Made by a program: the position numbers and the translations under genes. A stretch of 63,428 nucleotides of DNA. It comes from an uncultured SAR116 cluster alpha proteobacterium. GTDB taxonomy: Bacteria > Pseudomonadota > Alphaproteobacteria > Puniceispirillales > GCA-002684695. Positions 17,444 to 28,862 of the stretch are shown in pieces. A model generated the notes under the pieces. That model was not told the DNA's origin and searched no databases. It saw only the letters and a list, made by a program, of their open reading frames with translations. Each line of letters opens with the position of its first letter. The first letter of the stretch is position 1. Location: positions 1 through 63,428 of the forward strand of contig CACBIM010000011.1 of assembly GCA_902539295.1 (NCBI GenBank). Direction: 5' to 3'.

Positions 17444-17484
17444 GATTAAAAGTCACTTGCTCTACCAACTGAGCTAACGGCCCA
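17444..17484. repeat. 41-bp direct repeat, copy 2 (truncated tRNA-Lys 5' half)
   Basis: Identical to 15766-15806. Only the 5' half of the tRNA (on the minus strand) is present; sequence beyond the anticodon loop is unrelated, so no functional tRNA is encoded. A promoter-like pair upstream (TTGATT at 17520-17525) suggests this was once the natural 5' end of the tRNA gene. Confidence 0.9.
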
Positions 17485-17548
17485 TACCATAAACGCAAAC
17501 TAGTAAATGATTTAGAATGAATCAAGTAATAAATTTAATAAATAAATT

Positions 17549-18040
17549 TTATTTTTTTTTACTTTTTAAATGATCCATCACAATTTTTGGAACAAAAGAT
17601 GATACGTCACCTCCTAAAGAGTGAATCTCCTTAACAAACCTTGAAGCTACAAATTGCTGATTTTCTGATGCCATTAAAAAAATTGTTTCAAAATCGCTTG
17701 ATAAACGCGTGTTGATACCTGCCATTTGAAACTCGTATTCAAAATCAGAAAGCGCTCTTAATCCCCTTAGGACAGCTACAGCTCCAACGTCAATCACATG
17801 ATCAACAAGTAAACCTTTAAATCCTCTAATTTCAATTTTATCTAAGTCTTTTTCATTTGAAATCACGTCTGATATAATTTTAATTCTCTCATCCAAATTA
17901 AAAAGAGCACTTTTATTAATATTCTCAGCTACAGAAACAATTATTTTGTCGAAAAGCTTGGAAGATCTTTTTACAACATCAAGATGACCAAAAGTAAATG
18001 GATCAAAAGTTCCTGGATATACTGCAATTTTTACTGTCAT
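17549..18040 (-). CDS. coaD: Phosphopantetheine adenylyltransferase
   Basis: CoaD transfers AMP to 4'-phosphopantetheine, the penultimate step of coenzyme A synthesis. The protein (163 residues, standard) shows the nucleotidyltransferase motif YPGTFDPFTFGHLDVVKRS (8-26) and VLRGLRALSDFEYEFQMAGIN, followed by FLMASENQQFVASRFVKEI. It lies 30 bases downstream of gyrA on the same strand, a recurring alphaproteobacterial pairing. Confidence 0.97.
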   Translation of the reverse strand: MTVKIAVYPGTFDPFTFGHLDVVKRSSKLFDKIIVSVAENINKSALFNLDERIKIISDVISNEKDLDKIEIRGFKGLLVDHVIDVGAVAVLRGLRALSDFEYEFQMAGINTRLSSDFETIFLMASENQQFVASRFVKEIHSLGGDVSSFVPKIVMDHLKSKKK

Positions 18041-18070
18041 AGTTTTCGTATATAAGTCTTTTGGTAAAAC

Positions 18071-20623
18071 TTAATCTTCCTCTTCATCCTCTTCTTCCTT
18101 AACACGGTCAACGGAAACTACTTTTTCACCTTCACTTAGAGTAAAAAGATTTACACCTTGAGTTTTTCTTCCAGCAACGCGTATTGTATTCCCTTCACCT
18201 CCATCAACTGAAATCCTAATGATTTTACCCTGATCCGTGGCTAACATAAGTTGTTCACCCTCTAAAACAGGAAATGATGCAACAACATTACCGTTCTTTT
18301 TTGAAATTTCAATATTTGCAATACCTTGACCACCTCTTCCAGTTTTTCTGTACTCTGACGATTTAGAGCGTTTACCAAAACCATTTTCAGTAACTGCTAA
18401 TATAAACTCTCTTTCGTCATTTGTTAAAACAGATAAACTTACGACATAATCTCCTTCTTTTAATTTTATACCACGAACACCCATTGAATCCCTACTATTG
18501 AATACTCTAAGGTCTTTAGTGGCAAATCTTATCGCCTTCCCTTTATTAGTAGCAAGAATGATATCACTATCATCAGTGCACGGAACAACGCCAATTAATC
18601 TATCGGAAGTTCCTAGTTTCATTGCAATTTTTCCATTTGCCCTTATGTTTGTAAAATCTGATAGTCTATTTCTTCTTATACTTCCTGATGATGTAGCAAA
18701 AACAACAGAAAGACTATCCCATTTCTCAGTTTCATTTGGCATTGGCATAATAGTCTGAATATTTTCTTCATTTGATATGGGCAATAAATTTATCATAGCT
18801 TTACCCATTGATGTGGGTGATGTTTCAGGTAATTTATAACATTTTAATTGGTGAACAATTCCTGATGATGTAAAGAAAAGAATTGGTGTATGGGTATTAG
18901 CAATAAAAAGTCGAGTTACAAAGTCCTCGTCTCTTGTTTTCATTCCAGCTTTACCTTTGCCACCCCTTCTTTGAGCTCTGTAGGAGTCTAATGGAACTCT
19001 TTTTATGTAACCTTTGTGACTAACTGTTACAACCATATCCTCCTGCTGAATAAGATCTTCATCATCTGCATCAATGGCATGATCACTTATTTCAGTTCTT
19101 CTTTTGCCATCTAATTTTTCTTTAGTGGCAATCAGCTCAGACTTTAATAATTTCACAAGAACTTCTTTTGAAGAGAGTATTTCTAAATATTCCGTAATTT
19201 TAACAGCAAGTTCTTGAGTTTCTTGAACAAGTTTGTCCCTTTCCATACCTGTTAATCTTTGTAGTCTAAGTTCTAAAATTGCTTTAGCTTGTTCCTCAGA
19301 TAAATGGTACTTTCCATCTTTAACATTGTGTTGAGGATCATCAATAATTTTAATAAACTCTTCTATACCTAATACTGGCCATGCCTTGGATGTAAGAGAT
19401 TTTTTTGCTGTATCTGCATCTGGGGATGAACGAATAAGTGATATAACTTCATCAATACTGGTTAATGCTACCATGAGCCCTGCAAGTATGTGTGCTCTTT
19501 CTCTAGCTTTATTTAAGTGAAACCGTGTTCTTTTATATATAACCTCTTCTCTAAACGCTACAAAAGCAGAAAGAACTTCTTTGAGCCCCATCTGCTCTGG
19601 CTTTCCTGCATTTAATGCAAGAAGATTTACAGAAAATGCTGTTTGAAATCGTGTATGCCTAAAGAGTTGGTTTAATATCACATTAGGATCACTATCACGT
19701 TTTATTTCAACTACTATTCTTAAACCATCTCTATCAGATTCATCTCGTAAATCTTGAATACCTTCAATTGTTTTTTCTCTAACTAATTCTCCTACTCTCT
19801 CCAATAACTGTGATTTATTTACTTGATAAGGAATTTCTGAAATGATTATTTGGGATCTATTGTTATTTTCTATTATTTCAGCTTTTGACCTCATTACAAT
19901 GCTGCCTTTTCCAGTTTCATAAGCAGACCGAATGCCAGCTTGGCCCATTATCAATGCTCCAGTGGGAAAATCTGGACCAGGCAGAATTTTCATTAAATCT
20001 TCAATACTAATTTCAGGATTATCTACATATGAAATACACGCATCAATAACCTCAGCTGGATTATGCGGTGGAATGTTTGTTGCCATGCCAACAGCAATGC
20101 CACCAGCTCCATTAACTAATAAGTTAGGATATTCAGCAGGCAACACCTGTGGCTCTAGTTGGCTTTCATCATAATTTGGTGCATAGTCAACAGTTTCAAA
20201 GTCGATATCTCTTAATAAAAATTCAGAAACTTTATCTAATCTAGCCTCTGTATACCTCATTGCCGCTGCAGGATCGCCGTCAATTGAACCAAAATTACCT
20301 TGGCCATCTATTAATGGCACTCTCATTGAGAAATCTTGTGCTAATCTGACCATAGACTCATAAATAGCTGCATCACCATGAGGATGATATTTACCCATAA
20401 CGTCACCAACAATTCTTGCTGACTTTTTATAAGGCTTTGACCAGTCATATCCCCCTTTTATCATAGCGTATAATATTCGGCGATGAACAGGTTTGAGGCC
20501 GTCTCTAACATCAGGCAAGGCTCGGCTTACAATTACACTCATAGCGTAATCTAAATAAGATTTTTTTAGCTCTTCAGCTATTGCTATTGTTTCGTGATTT
20601 TCGGTTATATTATCGTCTGACAT
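18071..20623 (-). CDS. gyrA: DNA gyrase subunit A
   Basis: GyrA cuts and rejoins DNA and, with GyrB, introduces negative supercoils. The 850-residue protein has the breakage-reunion domain with [14 protein letters not shown] (catalytic Tyr124), the quinolone-region [21 protein letters not shown] with the usual Asp at the second position, a coiled coil, and a C-terminal beta-pinwheel introduced by the GyrA box QRRGGKG. It ends in a short acidic tail, EEEDEEED. It follows ssb by about 80 bases. Confidence 0.98.
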   Translation of the reverse strand: MSDDNITENHETIAIAEELKKSYLDYAMSVIVSRALPDVRDGLKPVHRRILYAMIKGGYDWSKPYKKSARIVGDVMGKYHPHGDAAIYESMVRLAQDFSMRVPLIDGQGNFGSIDGDPAAAMRYTEARLDKVSEFLLRDIDFETVDYAPNYDESQLEPQVLPAEYPNLLVNGAGGIAVGMATNIPPHNPAEVIDACISYVDNPEISIEDLMKILPGPDFPTGALIMGQAGIRSAYETGKGSIVMRSKAEIIENNNRSQIIISEIPYQVNKSQLLERVGELVREKTIEGIQDLRDESDRDGLRIVVEIKRDSDPNVILNQLFRHTRFQTAFSVNLLALNAGKPEQMGLKEVLSAFVAFREEVIYKRTRFHLNKARERAHILAGLMVALTSIDEVISLIRSSPDADTAKKSLTSKAWPVLGIEEFIKIIDDPQHNVKDGKYHLSEEQAKAILELRLQRLTGMERDKLVQETQELAVKITEYLEILSSKEVLVKLLKSELIATKEKLDGKRRTEISDHAIDADDEDLIQQEDMVVTVSHKGYIKRVPLDSYRAQRRGGKGKAGMKTRDEDFVTRLFIANTHTPILFFTSSGIVHQLKCYKLPETSPTSMGKAMINLLPISNEENIQTIMPMPNETEKWDSLSVVFATSSGSIRRNRLSDFTNIRANGKIAMKLGTSDRLIGVVPCTDDSDIILATNKGKAIRFATKDLRVFNSRDSMGVRGIKLKEGDYVVSLSVLTNDEREFILAVTENGFGKRSKSSEYRKTGRGGQGIANIEISKKNGNVVASFPVLEGEQLMLATDQGKIIRISVDGGEGNTIRVAGRKTQGVNLFTLSEGEKVVSVDRVKEEEDEEED

Positions 20624-20701
20624 TAAATTCTAAACAAATTATTATAACCCAATATAATGTATTAATACTTAAAAATGCAACTAAATATAGTTAATTTTAC
20701 T

Positions 20702-21181
20702 TTAAAATGGAATTTCATCATCTAAATCACCTGCGCCACCCATAGGCGGCTCAATTTCTTTCGCAGGTAAACTATTTTGATTATTTTCATCAAGGTTTTC
20801 AGAAACATTATTAGGGGATAAATTATCATTTCTGCTACCTATCATAGCTAGTTCTCCTCTAAACCTGCCAAGGACGATTTCTGTGGTATATTTATCAACA
20901 CCATTTTGATCTTGCCATTTACGCGTCTGCAATTGACCCTCAATATAAACTGTGTTTCCTTTTTTTAAATACTGTTCAGCAATGTTGCTCAAGCCTTCAT
21001 TGAAAATTACAACTCTATGCCACTCTGTTCTCTCTCTTTGTTCACCGCTCATTCGATCTTTCCAACGTTCAGAAGTAGCAATACTCAATTGAACAATTTT
21101 ATTTCCATCTTGTGATGTTCTTACTACAGGGTCCTGCCCTAGATTGCCCAATAATATTACTTTATTAACACTGCCAGCCAT
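20702..21181 (-). CDS. ssb: Single-stranded DNA-binding protein
   Basis: This 159-residue SSB has an N-terminal OB fold (MAGSVNKVILLGNLGQDP; ERWKDRMSGEQRERTEWHRV; YIEGQLQTRKWQDQNG) and a flexible Asn/Gln-rich linker, ending in the protein-interaction tip DLDDEIPF. It protects single-stranded DNA and recruits repair and replication proteins. It is divergent from uvrA across about 110 bases, as in many proteobacteria, which often share a LexA-type control region; I found no clear SOS box. Confidence 0.97.
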   Translation of the reverse strand: MAGSVNKVILLGNLGQDPVVRTSQDGNKIVQLSIATSERWKDRMSGEQRERTEWHRVVIFNEGLSNIAEQYLKKGNTVYIEGQLQTRKWQDQNGVDKYTTEIVLGRFRGELAMIGSRNDNLSPNNVSENLDENNQNSLPAKEIEPPMGGAGDLDDEIPF

Positions 21182-21292
21182 TTAATTTTCTCCAAACAAA
21201 TTTATTTTTAGTCTTTATATTTTATATAATTAAACTAAATTATTTATTGTAAATTACTAGCATTAATTTAAATTAAAATCTTTTATTTGTTC

Positions 21293-24154
21293 ATGAAAAA
21301 TAAAAAAATTATTCATCAATCTGACCCTGATATTTTGCGGATCAAGGGTGCAAGAGAGCATAACCTTAAAAACATTAATATCGACATTCCTAAAGGCAAG
21401 ATTGTTGTAATTACTGGCGTAAGTGGCTCAGGAAAATCTTCATTGGCTTTTGACACCATATATGCTGAAGGTCAAAGAAGATATGTTGAAAGTTTATCAG
21501 CCTACGCTAGACAATTTTTGGATATGATGCAAAAACCAGATGTCGACCTAATCGAAGGACTGTCTCCAGCTATATCAATTGAGCAAAAAACCACTCATAA
21601 AAACCCCAGATCTACTGTTGGAACAGTTACTGAAATCTATGATTACATGAGACTACTCTGGGCAAGAGTTGGCATTCCATACTCACCTGCTACTGGTCTT
21701 CAAATAAAGTCACAATCCGTTTCTCAAATAGTCGATAGCATATTGAATATAGAAGAAAATAGTAGGATTTATTTATTAGCACCAATAATAAGAGGAAGAA
21801 AAGGCGAATATAAGAAAGAAATCTCAGAACTTGCAAGAAAAGGTTTTCAAAGAATCCAAATTGATAAAGAAATTTATAATATAGAAGAAACCCCTGTTCT
21901 CGATAAAAATAAAAAACATGATATTGATGTTGTAGTTGACAGACTAGTAATAAAAAAAGAGCTTAGGGAAAATAAACAAAGAATAGCAGACTCAGTTGAG
22001 ACATGCCTTAATTTAGCTGATGGTATTTTATATGTAGGATTTGCTGATAAGGATGAAAAAATAATATTTTCATCAAATTTTTCCTGCCCTGTTTCAGGAT
22101 TTACAATAGATGAAATTGAGCCTAGGCTTTTTAGCTTCAATAATCCTTATGGCGCTTGCAAGAAGTGTGACGGGCTCGGAGTACAGAATAGTTTTGATAT
22201 TACACTCGTTGTACCTAACACATCACTATCTTTACGAGGTGGTGCTATAGCGCCTTGGTCCTCTAGCACCTCAAAGTATTACATGCAAACACTTACTTCT
22301 ATTTCAAGGTATCTTAAATTTAGCTTAGACACACCTTTTCAAGATCTTTCTGAAGAAGTTATAAACTTTTTATTATATGGTTCACAGAATGAACCTATTT
22401 TGATGAATTATGATGACGGCTTGAGAAGTTATGAGATTAACAGACCATTTGAAGGTGTTATTCCAAACTTAGAAAGAAGGTACAGAGAAACTGAGTCATC
22501 TTGGATAAGGGAGGAAATTTCAAAGTTCCAAATTGACACTCCTTGTGAGGAATGCTTTGGAAAGAGGTTAAAGCAAGAATCTTTGGCTGTAAAAATTGAT
22601 AAATATGATATTTCTAGTATTACAGAATTATCAATAATTGAAGCTGAAAAATGGTTTTCCAGCCTTAAAGAAAAATTAACAGATACTGAAAATGAGATTG
22701 CAAGCCGTATCTTAAAAGAAATAATTGATAGGTTAAACTTTTTAATTAATGTAGGACTTGACTATTTATCTCTAAGTAGAAGTTCCGGAACTTTATCTGG
22801 AGGAGAGAGCCAGAGAATTAGACTAGCCTCTCAAATAGGTTCAGGATTAACTGGAGTATTATATGTATTAGATGAGCCTTCTATTGGCCTACATCAAAAA
22901 GACAATGAAAGGTTACTGGAAACTCTTATTGGTTTAAAAGACTTAGGAAATACGGTTATTGTTGTAGAACATGATGAAGAGGCTATAAGAAAAGCAGATT
23001 TTATAATTGATATAGGGCCAGGAGCTGGCGTTCACGGTGGTAATATCTCAGCATTTGGAGATATTTCTAAAATTATAAATTCAAAAAATAGCCTTACTGG
23101 AAAGTATCTCTCAAGAAAACTAGAAATTAAAATTCCAGAAAAAAGAAGGACAATTAAAAAAGATAAAAATATAACAATTTATGGTGCAAAAGGTAATAAT
23201 CTTAAGAATATTGATGTTCAGTTTCCTTTAGGCACCTTTACATGTGTTACAGGTGTATCGGGTGGGGGAAAATCTACTTTAGTTTTAGAAACACTATGGA
23301 AAGGTTTAAGCAGAACAATCAATAAATCAAAAGTAATTCCTGCAGACCATAAAAAAATAGAAGGAATTGAGTTTATTGATAAAGTTGTTGATATAAATCA
23401 ATCACCAATTGGCAGGACACCAAGATCAAACCCAGCAACCTACACAGGTGCATTTACTCCAATTAGAGAATGGTTTTCATCATTACCAGAATCTAAAGCG
23501 AGAGGATATTCGCCTGGAAGGTTTTCATTTAATGTCAAGGGTGGAAGATGTGAAGGTTGCCAAGGTGATGGTCTTATAAAAATAGAAATGCATTTTTTAC
23601 CTGATGTTTATGTTCAATGTGATCAGTGTAAAGGAAAAAGATATAATAGAGAAACACTTGAGATAATTTGGCGTAATAAATCAATTTCAGATGTGTTAGA
23701 AATGACAGTGAGCGAAGGATTAGAATTTTTCAAAGCTGTTCCTTCCATCAAAGATAAATTAGAAACAATGAATAAAGTTGGCCTTGGCTATATAAAAATA
23801 GGTCAACAAGCTACAACTCTATCAGGAGGTGAAGCTCAAAGAATAAAATTATCAAAAGAATTATCAAAAAGAGCTACTGGAAAAACTATCTATATACTTG
23901 ATGAACCTACAACGGGGCTACACTTTGAGGACATAAGAAAACTTCTAGAAGTTTTGGATCAATTAGTTTCTTATGGAAATACTGTTATTGTAATCGAACA
24001 TAACTTAGACGTCATTAAAACAGCAGACTGGATTATTGATTTGGGACCTGACGGTGGAGATAAAGGTGGAGAAATTATAGCTCAAGGCACACCTGAAGAA
24101 TTAATTAAGATAAATAATACTTATACTGGTCAGTTTCTAAAAAAATTATTATAG
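21293..24154 (+). CDS. uvrA: Excinuclease ABC subunit A
   Basis: UvrA detects bulky DNA lesions for nucleotide excision repair. The protein (953 residues) has two ABC ATPase modules: Walker [10 protein letters not shown] and GVSGGGKST, signatures [12 protein letters not shown] and [11 protein letters not shown], and Walker B ends [10 protein letters not shown] and [10 protein letters not shown]. Zinc motifs are CPVSGF...CKKCDGLG and CEGCQGDG...[10 protein letters not shown] place the start at ATG 21293 rather than TTG 21287. trmFO follows nine bases later. Confidence 0.98.
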   Translation: MKNKKIIHQSDPDILRIKGAREHNLKNINIDIPKGKIVVITGVSGSGKSSLAFDTIYAEGQRRYVESLSAYARQFLDMMQKPDVDLIEGLSPAISIEQKTTHKNPRSTVGTVTEIYDYMRLLWARVGIPYSPATGLQIKSQSVSQIVDSILNIEENSRIYLLAPIIRGRKGEYKKEISELARKGFQRIQIDKEIYNIEETPVLDKNKKHDIDVVVDRLVIKKELRENKQRIADSVETCLNLADGILYVGFADKDEKIIFSSNFSCPVSGFTIDEIEPRLFSFNNPYGACKKCDGLGVQNSFDITLVVPNTSLSLRGGAIAPWSSSTSKYYMQTLTSISRYLKFSLDTPFQDLSEEVINFLLYGSQNEPILMNYDDGLRSYEINRPFEGVIPNLERRYRETESSWIREEISKFQIDTPCEECFGKRLKQESLAVKIDKYDISSITELSIIEAEKWFSSLKEKLTDTENEIASRILKEIIDRLNFLINVGLDYLSLSRSSGTLSGGESQRIRLASQIGSGLTGVLYVLDEPSIGLHQKDNERLLETLIGLKDLGNTVIVVEHDEEAIRKADFIIDIGPGAGVHGGNISAFGDISKIINSKNSLTGKYLSRKLEIKIPEKRRTIKKDKNITIYGAKGNNLKNIDVQFPLGTFTCVTGVSGGGKSTLVLETLWKGLSRTINKSKVIPADHKKIEGIEFIDKVVDINQSPIGRTPRSNPATYTGAFTPIREWFSSLPESKARGYSPGRFSFNVKGGRCEGCQGDGLIKIEMHFLPDVYVQCDQCKGKRYNRETLEIIWRNKSISDVLEMTVSEGLEFFKAVPSIKDKLETMNKVGLGYIKIGQQATTLSGGEAQRIKLSKELSKRATGKTIYILDEPTTGLHFEDIRKLLEVLDQLVSYGNTVIVIEHNLDVIKTADWIIDLGPDGGDKGGEIIAQGTPEELIKINNTYTGQFLKKLL

Positions 24155-24163
24155 ACTATTATT

Positions 24164-25525
24164 ATGTCAAAAATTGATCCTGTAAATATTATTGGCGGTG
24201 GTTTAGCTGGCTCTGAAGCGGCCTGGCAACTCGCAAGCCATAACATTCCATCAATTATATATGAAATGCGTCCAAAAAGAATGACCGAAGCTCACCAGAC
24301 CAATAAGTTAGGTGAGCTCGTTTGCTCTAATTCTTTTCGTTCAGATGATTTTGAAACAAATGCAGTTGGTTTATTACATCAGGAACTTAGATTGTCTAAT
24401 TCATTAATTATGAAATGTGCTGACAAATGCAAAATTCCCGCTGGCAGTGCTTTAGCAGTAGACCGTGAAAAATTTTCATCTTTGGTCACAAAACATTTAA
24501 ACAGTAACAAATTAATTTCCATAGAAAGGAAAGAAATTAAATCACTTGATGAATTTGAACATGATAGTCAAATTTTAGTTGCTACAGGTCCATTAACTTC
24601 AAGCGAATTAGCCAATGATATAATTAAAAAAACAGGACAAAGTTCTTTATCTTTCTTTGATGCAATAGCCCCAATTGTATATTTTGATAGTATTAACATG
24701 AATAAAGCTTGGTTTCAGTCTAGATATGATAAAGGTGATGGAAAAGACTATATCAATTGCCCATTATCCAAAGAAGAATACTATGACTTTGTTGACTCAC
24801 TTATAAAGTCAAAAAAAATTGAGTTTAAAGAATGGGAAAAAAATACTCCATACTTTGAAGGGTGTATGCCTATAGAAGTTATGGCAGAGCGTGGCATTGA
24901 AACATTAAGACATGGACCAATGAAACCTTTTGGCCTTACAAATGCAAATGACCCTTCAACCAAACCTTATGCAGTTATTCAACTTAGGCAAGATAATTCT
25001 ATTGGAAGTCTATGGAACATTGTTGGATTTCAAACAAAGATGACTTACGAAGAGCAAAAAAATGTTTTTAAGAAAATACCTGGATTAGAAAATGCAGCAT
25101 TTGCAAGACTTGGGGGGTTACATAGAAACACATTTATTAACTCACCTGATATTTTAAGCTCAAAATTAAATTTGAAAACTAATTCAAAAATTTTCTTTGC
25201 TGGACAAATAACTGGAGTTGAAGGATATGTTGAGTCATCTGCAATGGGATTGTTGTCATCTATTTTTATTATCTTTGAAAGAAATAACATGAAGTGTTTA
25301 CTGCCACCTGATGAAACTGCTTTAGCCTCTTTACTTAAGCACGTAACTAAAAATGCAAATAGGGAAACATTTCAACCAATGAACATAAATTTTGGACTTT
25401 TCCCTAATATTGAAAATAGTCAAAAAAATCAAAAAATAGATAAAAAATTGAAAAGAAAGGCTATTTCAGAGAAATCAATTAGTTTAATAAGTGAATGGTC
25501 AAAAGATTTAAAAAAAATTATATAA
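24164..25525 (+). CDS. trmFO: Methylenetetrahydrofolate-tRNA-(uracil-5-)-methyltransferase TrmFO
   Basis: TrmFO is a FAD- and folate-dependent enzyme that makes 5-methyluridine at position 54 of tRNA. The 453-residue protein has an N-terminal dinucleotide fold [14 protein letters not shown] (11-24), then [20 protein letters not shown] and CSNSFRSDD, the family's signature, and later [20 protein letters not shown] and [18 protein letters not shown]. It is co-directional with uvrA. Its end is three bases from the convergent Mth938-like gene. Confidence 0.96.
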   Translation: MSKIDPVNIIGGGLAGSEAAWQLASHNIPSIIYEMRPKRMTEAHQTNKLGELVCSNSFRSDDFETNAVGLLHQELRLSNSLIMKCADKCKIPAGSALAVDREKFSSLVTKHLNSNKLISIERKEIKSLDEFEHDSQILVATGPLTSSELANDIIKKTGQSSLSFFDAIAPIVYFDSINMNKAWFQSRYDKGDGKDYINCPLSKEEYYDFVDSLIKSKKIEFKEWEKNTPYFEGCMPIEVMAERGIETLRHGPMKPFGLTNANDPSTKPYAVIQLRQDNSIGSLWNIVGFQTKMTYEEQKNVFKKIPGLENAAFARLGGLHRNTFINSPDILSSKLNLKTNSKIFFAGQITGVEGYVESSAMGLLSSIFIIFERNNMKCLLPPDETALASLLKHVTKNANRETFQPMNINFGLFPNIENSQKNQKIDKKLKRKAISEKSISLISEWSKDLKKII

Positions 25526-25527
25526 AT

Positions 25528-25920
25528 TTACTTTAATTTTAAACACGCAAAAGCCCGCCTGCCTTCCGAAATTAATATATTCCAAGTTCTACATGCTGAA
25601 GGAGTTGTCATTATTTCAACTGCAATGGACAACTTAGACATTTTTGAACGAATATCTAGGTAGGGACTGCTTATAGTATCACCAACTCCAATTAATAATA
25701 GTTCAGGATATGATTTCAGAGTTTTAATAAAATCAAAATTTTTAACAGTAATTTTAGAATGAATATTCCAAGTGTAAATATTTTCTGAGCTAATTAAAAT
25801 TGAATAATTATATGATTTGTTATCAATTAAAAAACCATCTTTACTTAAGTTTTTAATGGTTAATGATTTCTTTGTGCTTGAACTAAGTAAATCAACCATT
25901 TGAGTTTTTTCACTACTCAT
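25528..25920 (-). CDS. Mth938-like domain protein (DUF498 family)
   Basis: This 130-residue protein belongs to the Mth938-like family, as judged by ELLLIGVGDTISSP and VEIMTTPSACRTWNILISEGRRAFACL, the near-terminal block typical of the family; human NDUFAF3, a complex I assembly factor, shares this fold. Its start overlaps the end of secF by eight bases, a common alphaproteobacterial linkage. Biochemical function is unknown; assistance in membrane-complex assembly is an inference from NDUFAF3. Confidence 0.85.
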   Translation of the reverse strand: MSSEKTQMVDLLSSSTKKSLTIKNLSKDGFLIDNKSYNYSILISSENIYTWNIHSKITVKNFDFIKTLKSYPELLLIGVGDTISSPYLDIRSKMSKLSIAVEIMTTPSACRTWNILISEGRRAFACLKLK

Positions 25921-26854
25921 TATTAAAATAATTTAAATCTTCAGCTTCTTCTTCTCTTGTTCTCCTTAAATTAAAAAAAGTTAAAAAAGCAGAAGCAACG
26001 AAGATTGATGAGTAAGTTCCAATCATAACTCCCCATATCATAGCGAGGGTAAAGTCTGAAATTACTTCTCCACCAACAAAATAAATTGCTAATAATGCTA
26101 ACAGAGTTGTAACTGATGTAGTAATTGTTCTACTAAGTGTTTCGTTCAACGATTTATTTATTATAGACAATTGATCAGAAGACTTAGTTTTTCTTAAGTT
26201 TTCTCTTACCCTGTCAAACACAACAACAGTATCATTTACAGAATAACCAGCAATAGTTAAAACAGCAGCCACTGTAGACAAATTAAACTCAAGTCCTGTA
26301 AAGGCAAACAGACCTATAGTTGCAATAACATCATGGAACAATGCCAAAATTGCAGAAACAGCAAACTGCCATTCGAATCTAAACCAAATATATAGAAGTA
26401 TTCCTACAAGCGCCACGATGACTGCCCAAAAACCATTCTTTTTTAATTCATCACCAACAGTAGGGCCAACAAATTCAGTTCTGCGAATTTCATAAGAATT
26501 GCTTAATATGTTTTTAACTTCATTAAGCTTGGCATCTTGACTTTTTTCATCACCTTCTTGTTTTTGAATTCTTACAAGTGCGTCACTTGGCTGACCAAAC
26601 TCTTGAATTGAAACTTCACCCAAATTGAAATCTTCTAGGTTCTTCCTTAATTCAGAAATATTAGCATTGCCATTTATTGATCTAAGTTCAAGTAAGACCC
26701 CTCCTCTAAAATCAATTCCAAAATTTAGCCCAATTATGAATGAAGCCAAAAGACTTATTATGACCATTGCCAAAGAACCCGATAAGAAAATTGATTTATT
26801 TCTTAGAAAATTAATTTTTGTATTTTCTGGTATGAGGTGAATGGGTCTTAACAT
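25913..26854 (-). CDS. secF: Protein translocase subunit SecF
   Basis: SecF with SecD uses the proton gradient to pull exported proteins through the Sec channel. The 313-residue protein has an N-terminal helix, the periplasmic P1 segment with GLNFGIDFRGGVLLELRS, a block of five further helices, and the family signatures FTGLEFNLSTVAAVLTIAGYSVNDTVV followed by FDRVRENLR. It lies two bases downstream of secD. Confidence 0.97.
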   Translation of the reverse strand: MLRPIHLIPENTKINFLRNKSIFLSGSLAMVIISLLASFIIGLNFGIDFRGGVLLELRSINGNANISELRKNLEDFNLGEVSIQEFGQPSDALVRIQKQEGDEKSQDAKLNEVKNILSNSYEIRRTEFVGPTVGDELKKNGFWAVIVALVGILLYIWFRFEWQFAVSAILALFHDVIATIGLFAFTGLEFNLSTVAAVLTIAGYSVNDTVVVFDRVRENLRKTKSSDQLSIINKSLNETLSRTITTSVTTLLALLAIYFVGGEVISDFTLAMIWGVMIGTYSSIFVASAFLTFFNLRRTREEEAEDLNYFNNE

Positions 26855-26856
26855 AA

Positions 26857-28419
26857 TTAGATTATCAGCTTTTTGGGTTTGTAATTTCTTAGATAAAATA
26901 CGACCAGCATTCTAGTAACCATTATAGCAGTGAACATCGAAGTAAGAATTCCGATTGATAATGTTACTGCAAATCCTTTTATGGGTCCAGACCCTAAACC
27001 GTATAAACAAGCGGACGCAATAAGTGTTGTAAGGCTTGCATCTACAATTGTTCCAATTGCTCTTTTATAACCACTCTCAACACTTGATAAAACAGACCTA
27101 CCGCCTCTAATTTCCTCTCTAATTCTTTCAAAAATCAAAACATTAGCATCGACAGCCATGCCCATTGTTAAAACAATTCCAGCAATTCCCGGAAGTGTTA
27201 GTGTTGCTTGAAGTACTGATAAAAGTGAAATGATCAAAGTAATATTTATGAATAGTGCAACATTCGCAAAAATTCCAAATACTCCATAAGTAAATAACAT
27301 AAAAATAATAACTAATATCATACCAATAATAGAAGCAAGCTTACCTGCTTCAACAGAATCTCTTCCTAGCCCTGGGCCAACAGAACGTTCTTCCATTACA
27401 GTTAAAGGAGCAGGTAAGGCGCCTGCCCTCAAAAGTAATGCTAGGTCTTTAGTTTCGGTTACAGAAAATTGACCAGTTATTTGACCAGAAGAAAATATTT
27501 GCGCCTGAATAACAGGAGCGCTTACCACTTTTCCATCTAAAATTATAGCAAAAGGTCTTCCTATATTATTAGCAGTAACTCTTCCAAACCTCTTCCCACC
27601 CTCTGGTGTTAGAGAAAAACTGACTGATGGCCTACCATTTTGATCAAAAGATGATCGAGCATCTGTTAACATTTCTCCCGAAACCATTACTCTTCTTTGG
27701 ACTACAAAATGTTGATCACTATTAGAATAAGATTCTAATAATTTCCTTCCAGGAGGAACTCTACCAGATAATTTAACCTCAAAAGGATCTGAATTAGTAT
27801 CAACCAATTGGAATGTGAGCTTAGCCGTTTTGCCTAATAAAGATTTTATTCTTTCAGGATCATCAATACCAGGAAGTTGTATGAGTATTCTCTGCAAACC
27901 CTGACGTTGGATTAATGGCTCTTTTGTTCCTGTTTCATCAATCCTTCTTCTAACTATTTCTATGGCTTGCTCTATAGTTAAATCAATTATTTGTTTCCGA
28001 GCAGTTTCAGAATAATTTACCGTGATCTCAAGATTTTCTGATCCAATACTTAGTTCAGAACCAAAATTTTGCCTAATGATTATTTTAGCTCTCTCTGCAA
28101 TTGAATTGTCATTAAAATATAATTTTAAAATTCCATTATCGATCTCTTTTTGGGAATATGGCAAGTCATATTCATTTAATTTCCGAGAAACATCATCACT
28201 TACTGTCTCAAGTCTTTCATTAATTACAGATTTTATATCTGCCTCAAGTAAAAGATATGACCCACCTTGCAGATCTAAACCTAAATTTATTGTTTTACCT
28301 GGTAAAAAACTGTTGTTATTAACTTTTAGAAAAGAAGTAAAGTTTGGTATTGCATATATAATACCTAAAAAACAAATCAATGAAATTAAACCAATATTCC
28401 AACTTTTAAAATTTAACAT
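26857..28419 (-). CDS. secD: Protein translocase subunit SecD
   Basis: SecD is the large RND-like partner of SecF. Its 520 residues show an N-terminal helix, LGLDLQGGSYLLLEAD (D1 motif, about 47-62), a large periplasmic domain with IVRRRIDETGTKEPLIQRQG and RILIQLPGIDDPER, and a C-terminal six-helix block with LPGIAGIVLTMGMAVDANVL followed by IFERIREE. It is between yajC and secF in one operon. Confidence 0.97.
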   Translation of the reverse strand: MLNFKSWNIGLISLICFLGIIYAIPNFTSFLKVNNNSFLPGKTINLGLDLQGGSYLLLEADIKSVINERLETVSDDVSRKLNEYDLPYSQKEIDNGILKLYFNDNSIAERAKIIIRQNFGSELSIGSENLEITVNYSETARKQIIDLTIEQAIEIVRRRIDETGTKEPLIQRQGLQRILIQLPGIDDPERIKSLLGKTAKLTFQLVDTNSDPFEVKLSGRVPPGRKLLESYSNSDQHFVVQRRVMVSGEMLTDARSSFDQNGRPSVSFSLTPEGGKRFGRVTANNIGRPFAIILDGKVVSAPVIQAQIFSSGQITGQFSVTETKDLALLLRAGALPAPLTVMEERSVGPGLGRDSVEAGKLASIIGMILVIIFMLFTYGVFGIFANVALFINITLIISLLSVLQATLTLPGIAGIVLTMGMAVDANVLIFERIREEIRGGRSVLSSVESGYKRAIGTIVDASLTTLIASACLYGLGSGPIKGFAVTLSIGILTSMFTAIMVTRMLVVFYLRNYKPKKLII

Positions 28420-28431
28420 ATTGTTTAAAGT

Positions 28432-28755
28432 TTACTTGTTTTTCTTTTCCTTAGAGTCAAACATGTCACTAACGAAACGTCTTTCTGTTTCTATTTTAAC
28501 ACCCTCTGAAATCTCAATACTTATTCTTTCTTCTCCTTCTTTAGCTTTGACAACAGCCCCATATAAGCCACCAATTGTTAGAATTTTATCACCACGTTTT
28601 AGAGATGACTGCATATTTCTTCGCTCTTTTTCTTTCTTTTGGTTGGGTCTAATTAAAAAAAAGTAGAAAATAATAAATATCCCTACCATTAAGAATAAGA
28701 AACCAAAATCAGGGCTACCAGCACCGGTTTGAGCATAAGCTGGAGATATAAACAT
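28432..28755 (-). CDS. yajC: Sec translocase accessory subunit YajC
   Basis: YajC is a small single-span membrane protein (107 residues) associated with SecDF-YidC. It has one helix followed by the basic FLIRPNQKKEKER block (about residues 35-47), then the soluble domain with LKRGDKILTIGGLYGAVVKA. It heads the yajC-secD-secF-Mth938 operon, and the DUF815 gene is divergent from it across about 107 bases of AT-rich DNA where the promoters must lie. Confidence 0.95.
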   Translation of the reverse strand: MFISPAYAQTGAGSPDFGFLFLMVGIFIIFYFFLIRPNQKKEKERRNMQSSLKRGDKILTIGGLYGAVVKAKEGEERISIEISEGVKIETERRFVSDMFDSKEKKNK

Positions 28756-28862
28756 AGTATCCTCTTTAGATTAGTATAAAGGTTTTTTGAATAATATAAC
28801 TTTTAAAATTATTTTCAAATTATATTTCTAGAAAAATATATTTGTAATATAAATAATGAATT

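Noticed and set aside
17444-17484. A second tRNA-Lys gene
   Set aside because: Only the 5' half through the anticodon loop is present. No T-arm or 3' acceptor strand follows.
20624-21292. A LexA/SOS box near ssb and uvrA
   Set aside because: I searched the ssb-uvrA gap for the alphaproteobacterial GTTC-N7-GTTC type and the CTGT-N8-ACAG type and found no convincing match by eye.
28022-28666. A 214-codon plus-strand frame across secD and yajC
   Set aside because: It lies opposite two well-supported genes, with no family resemblance; it arises from AT-rich codon use on the other strand.
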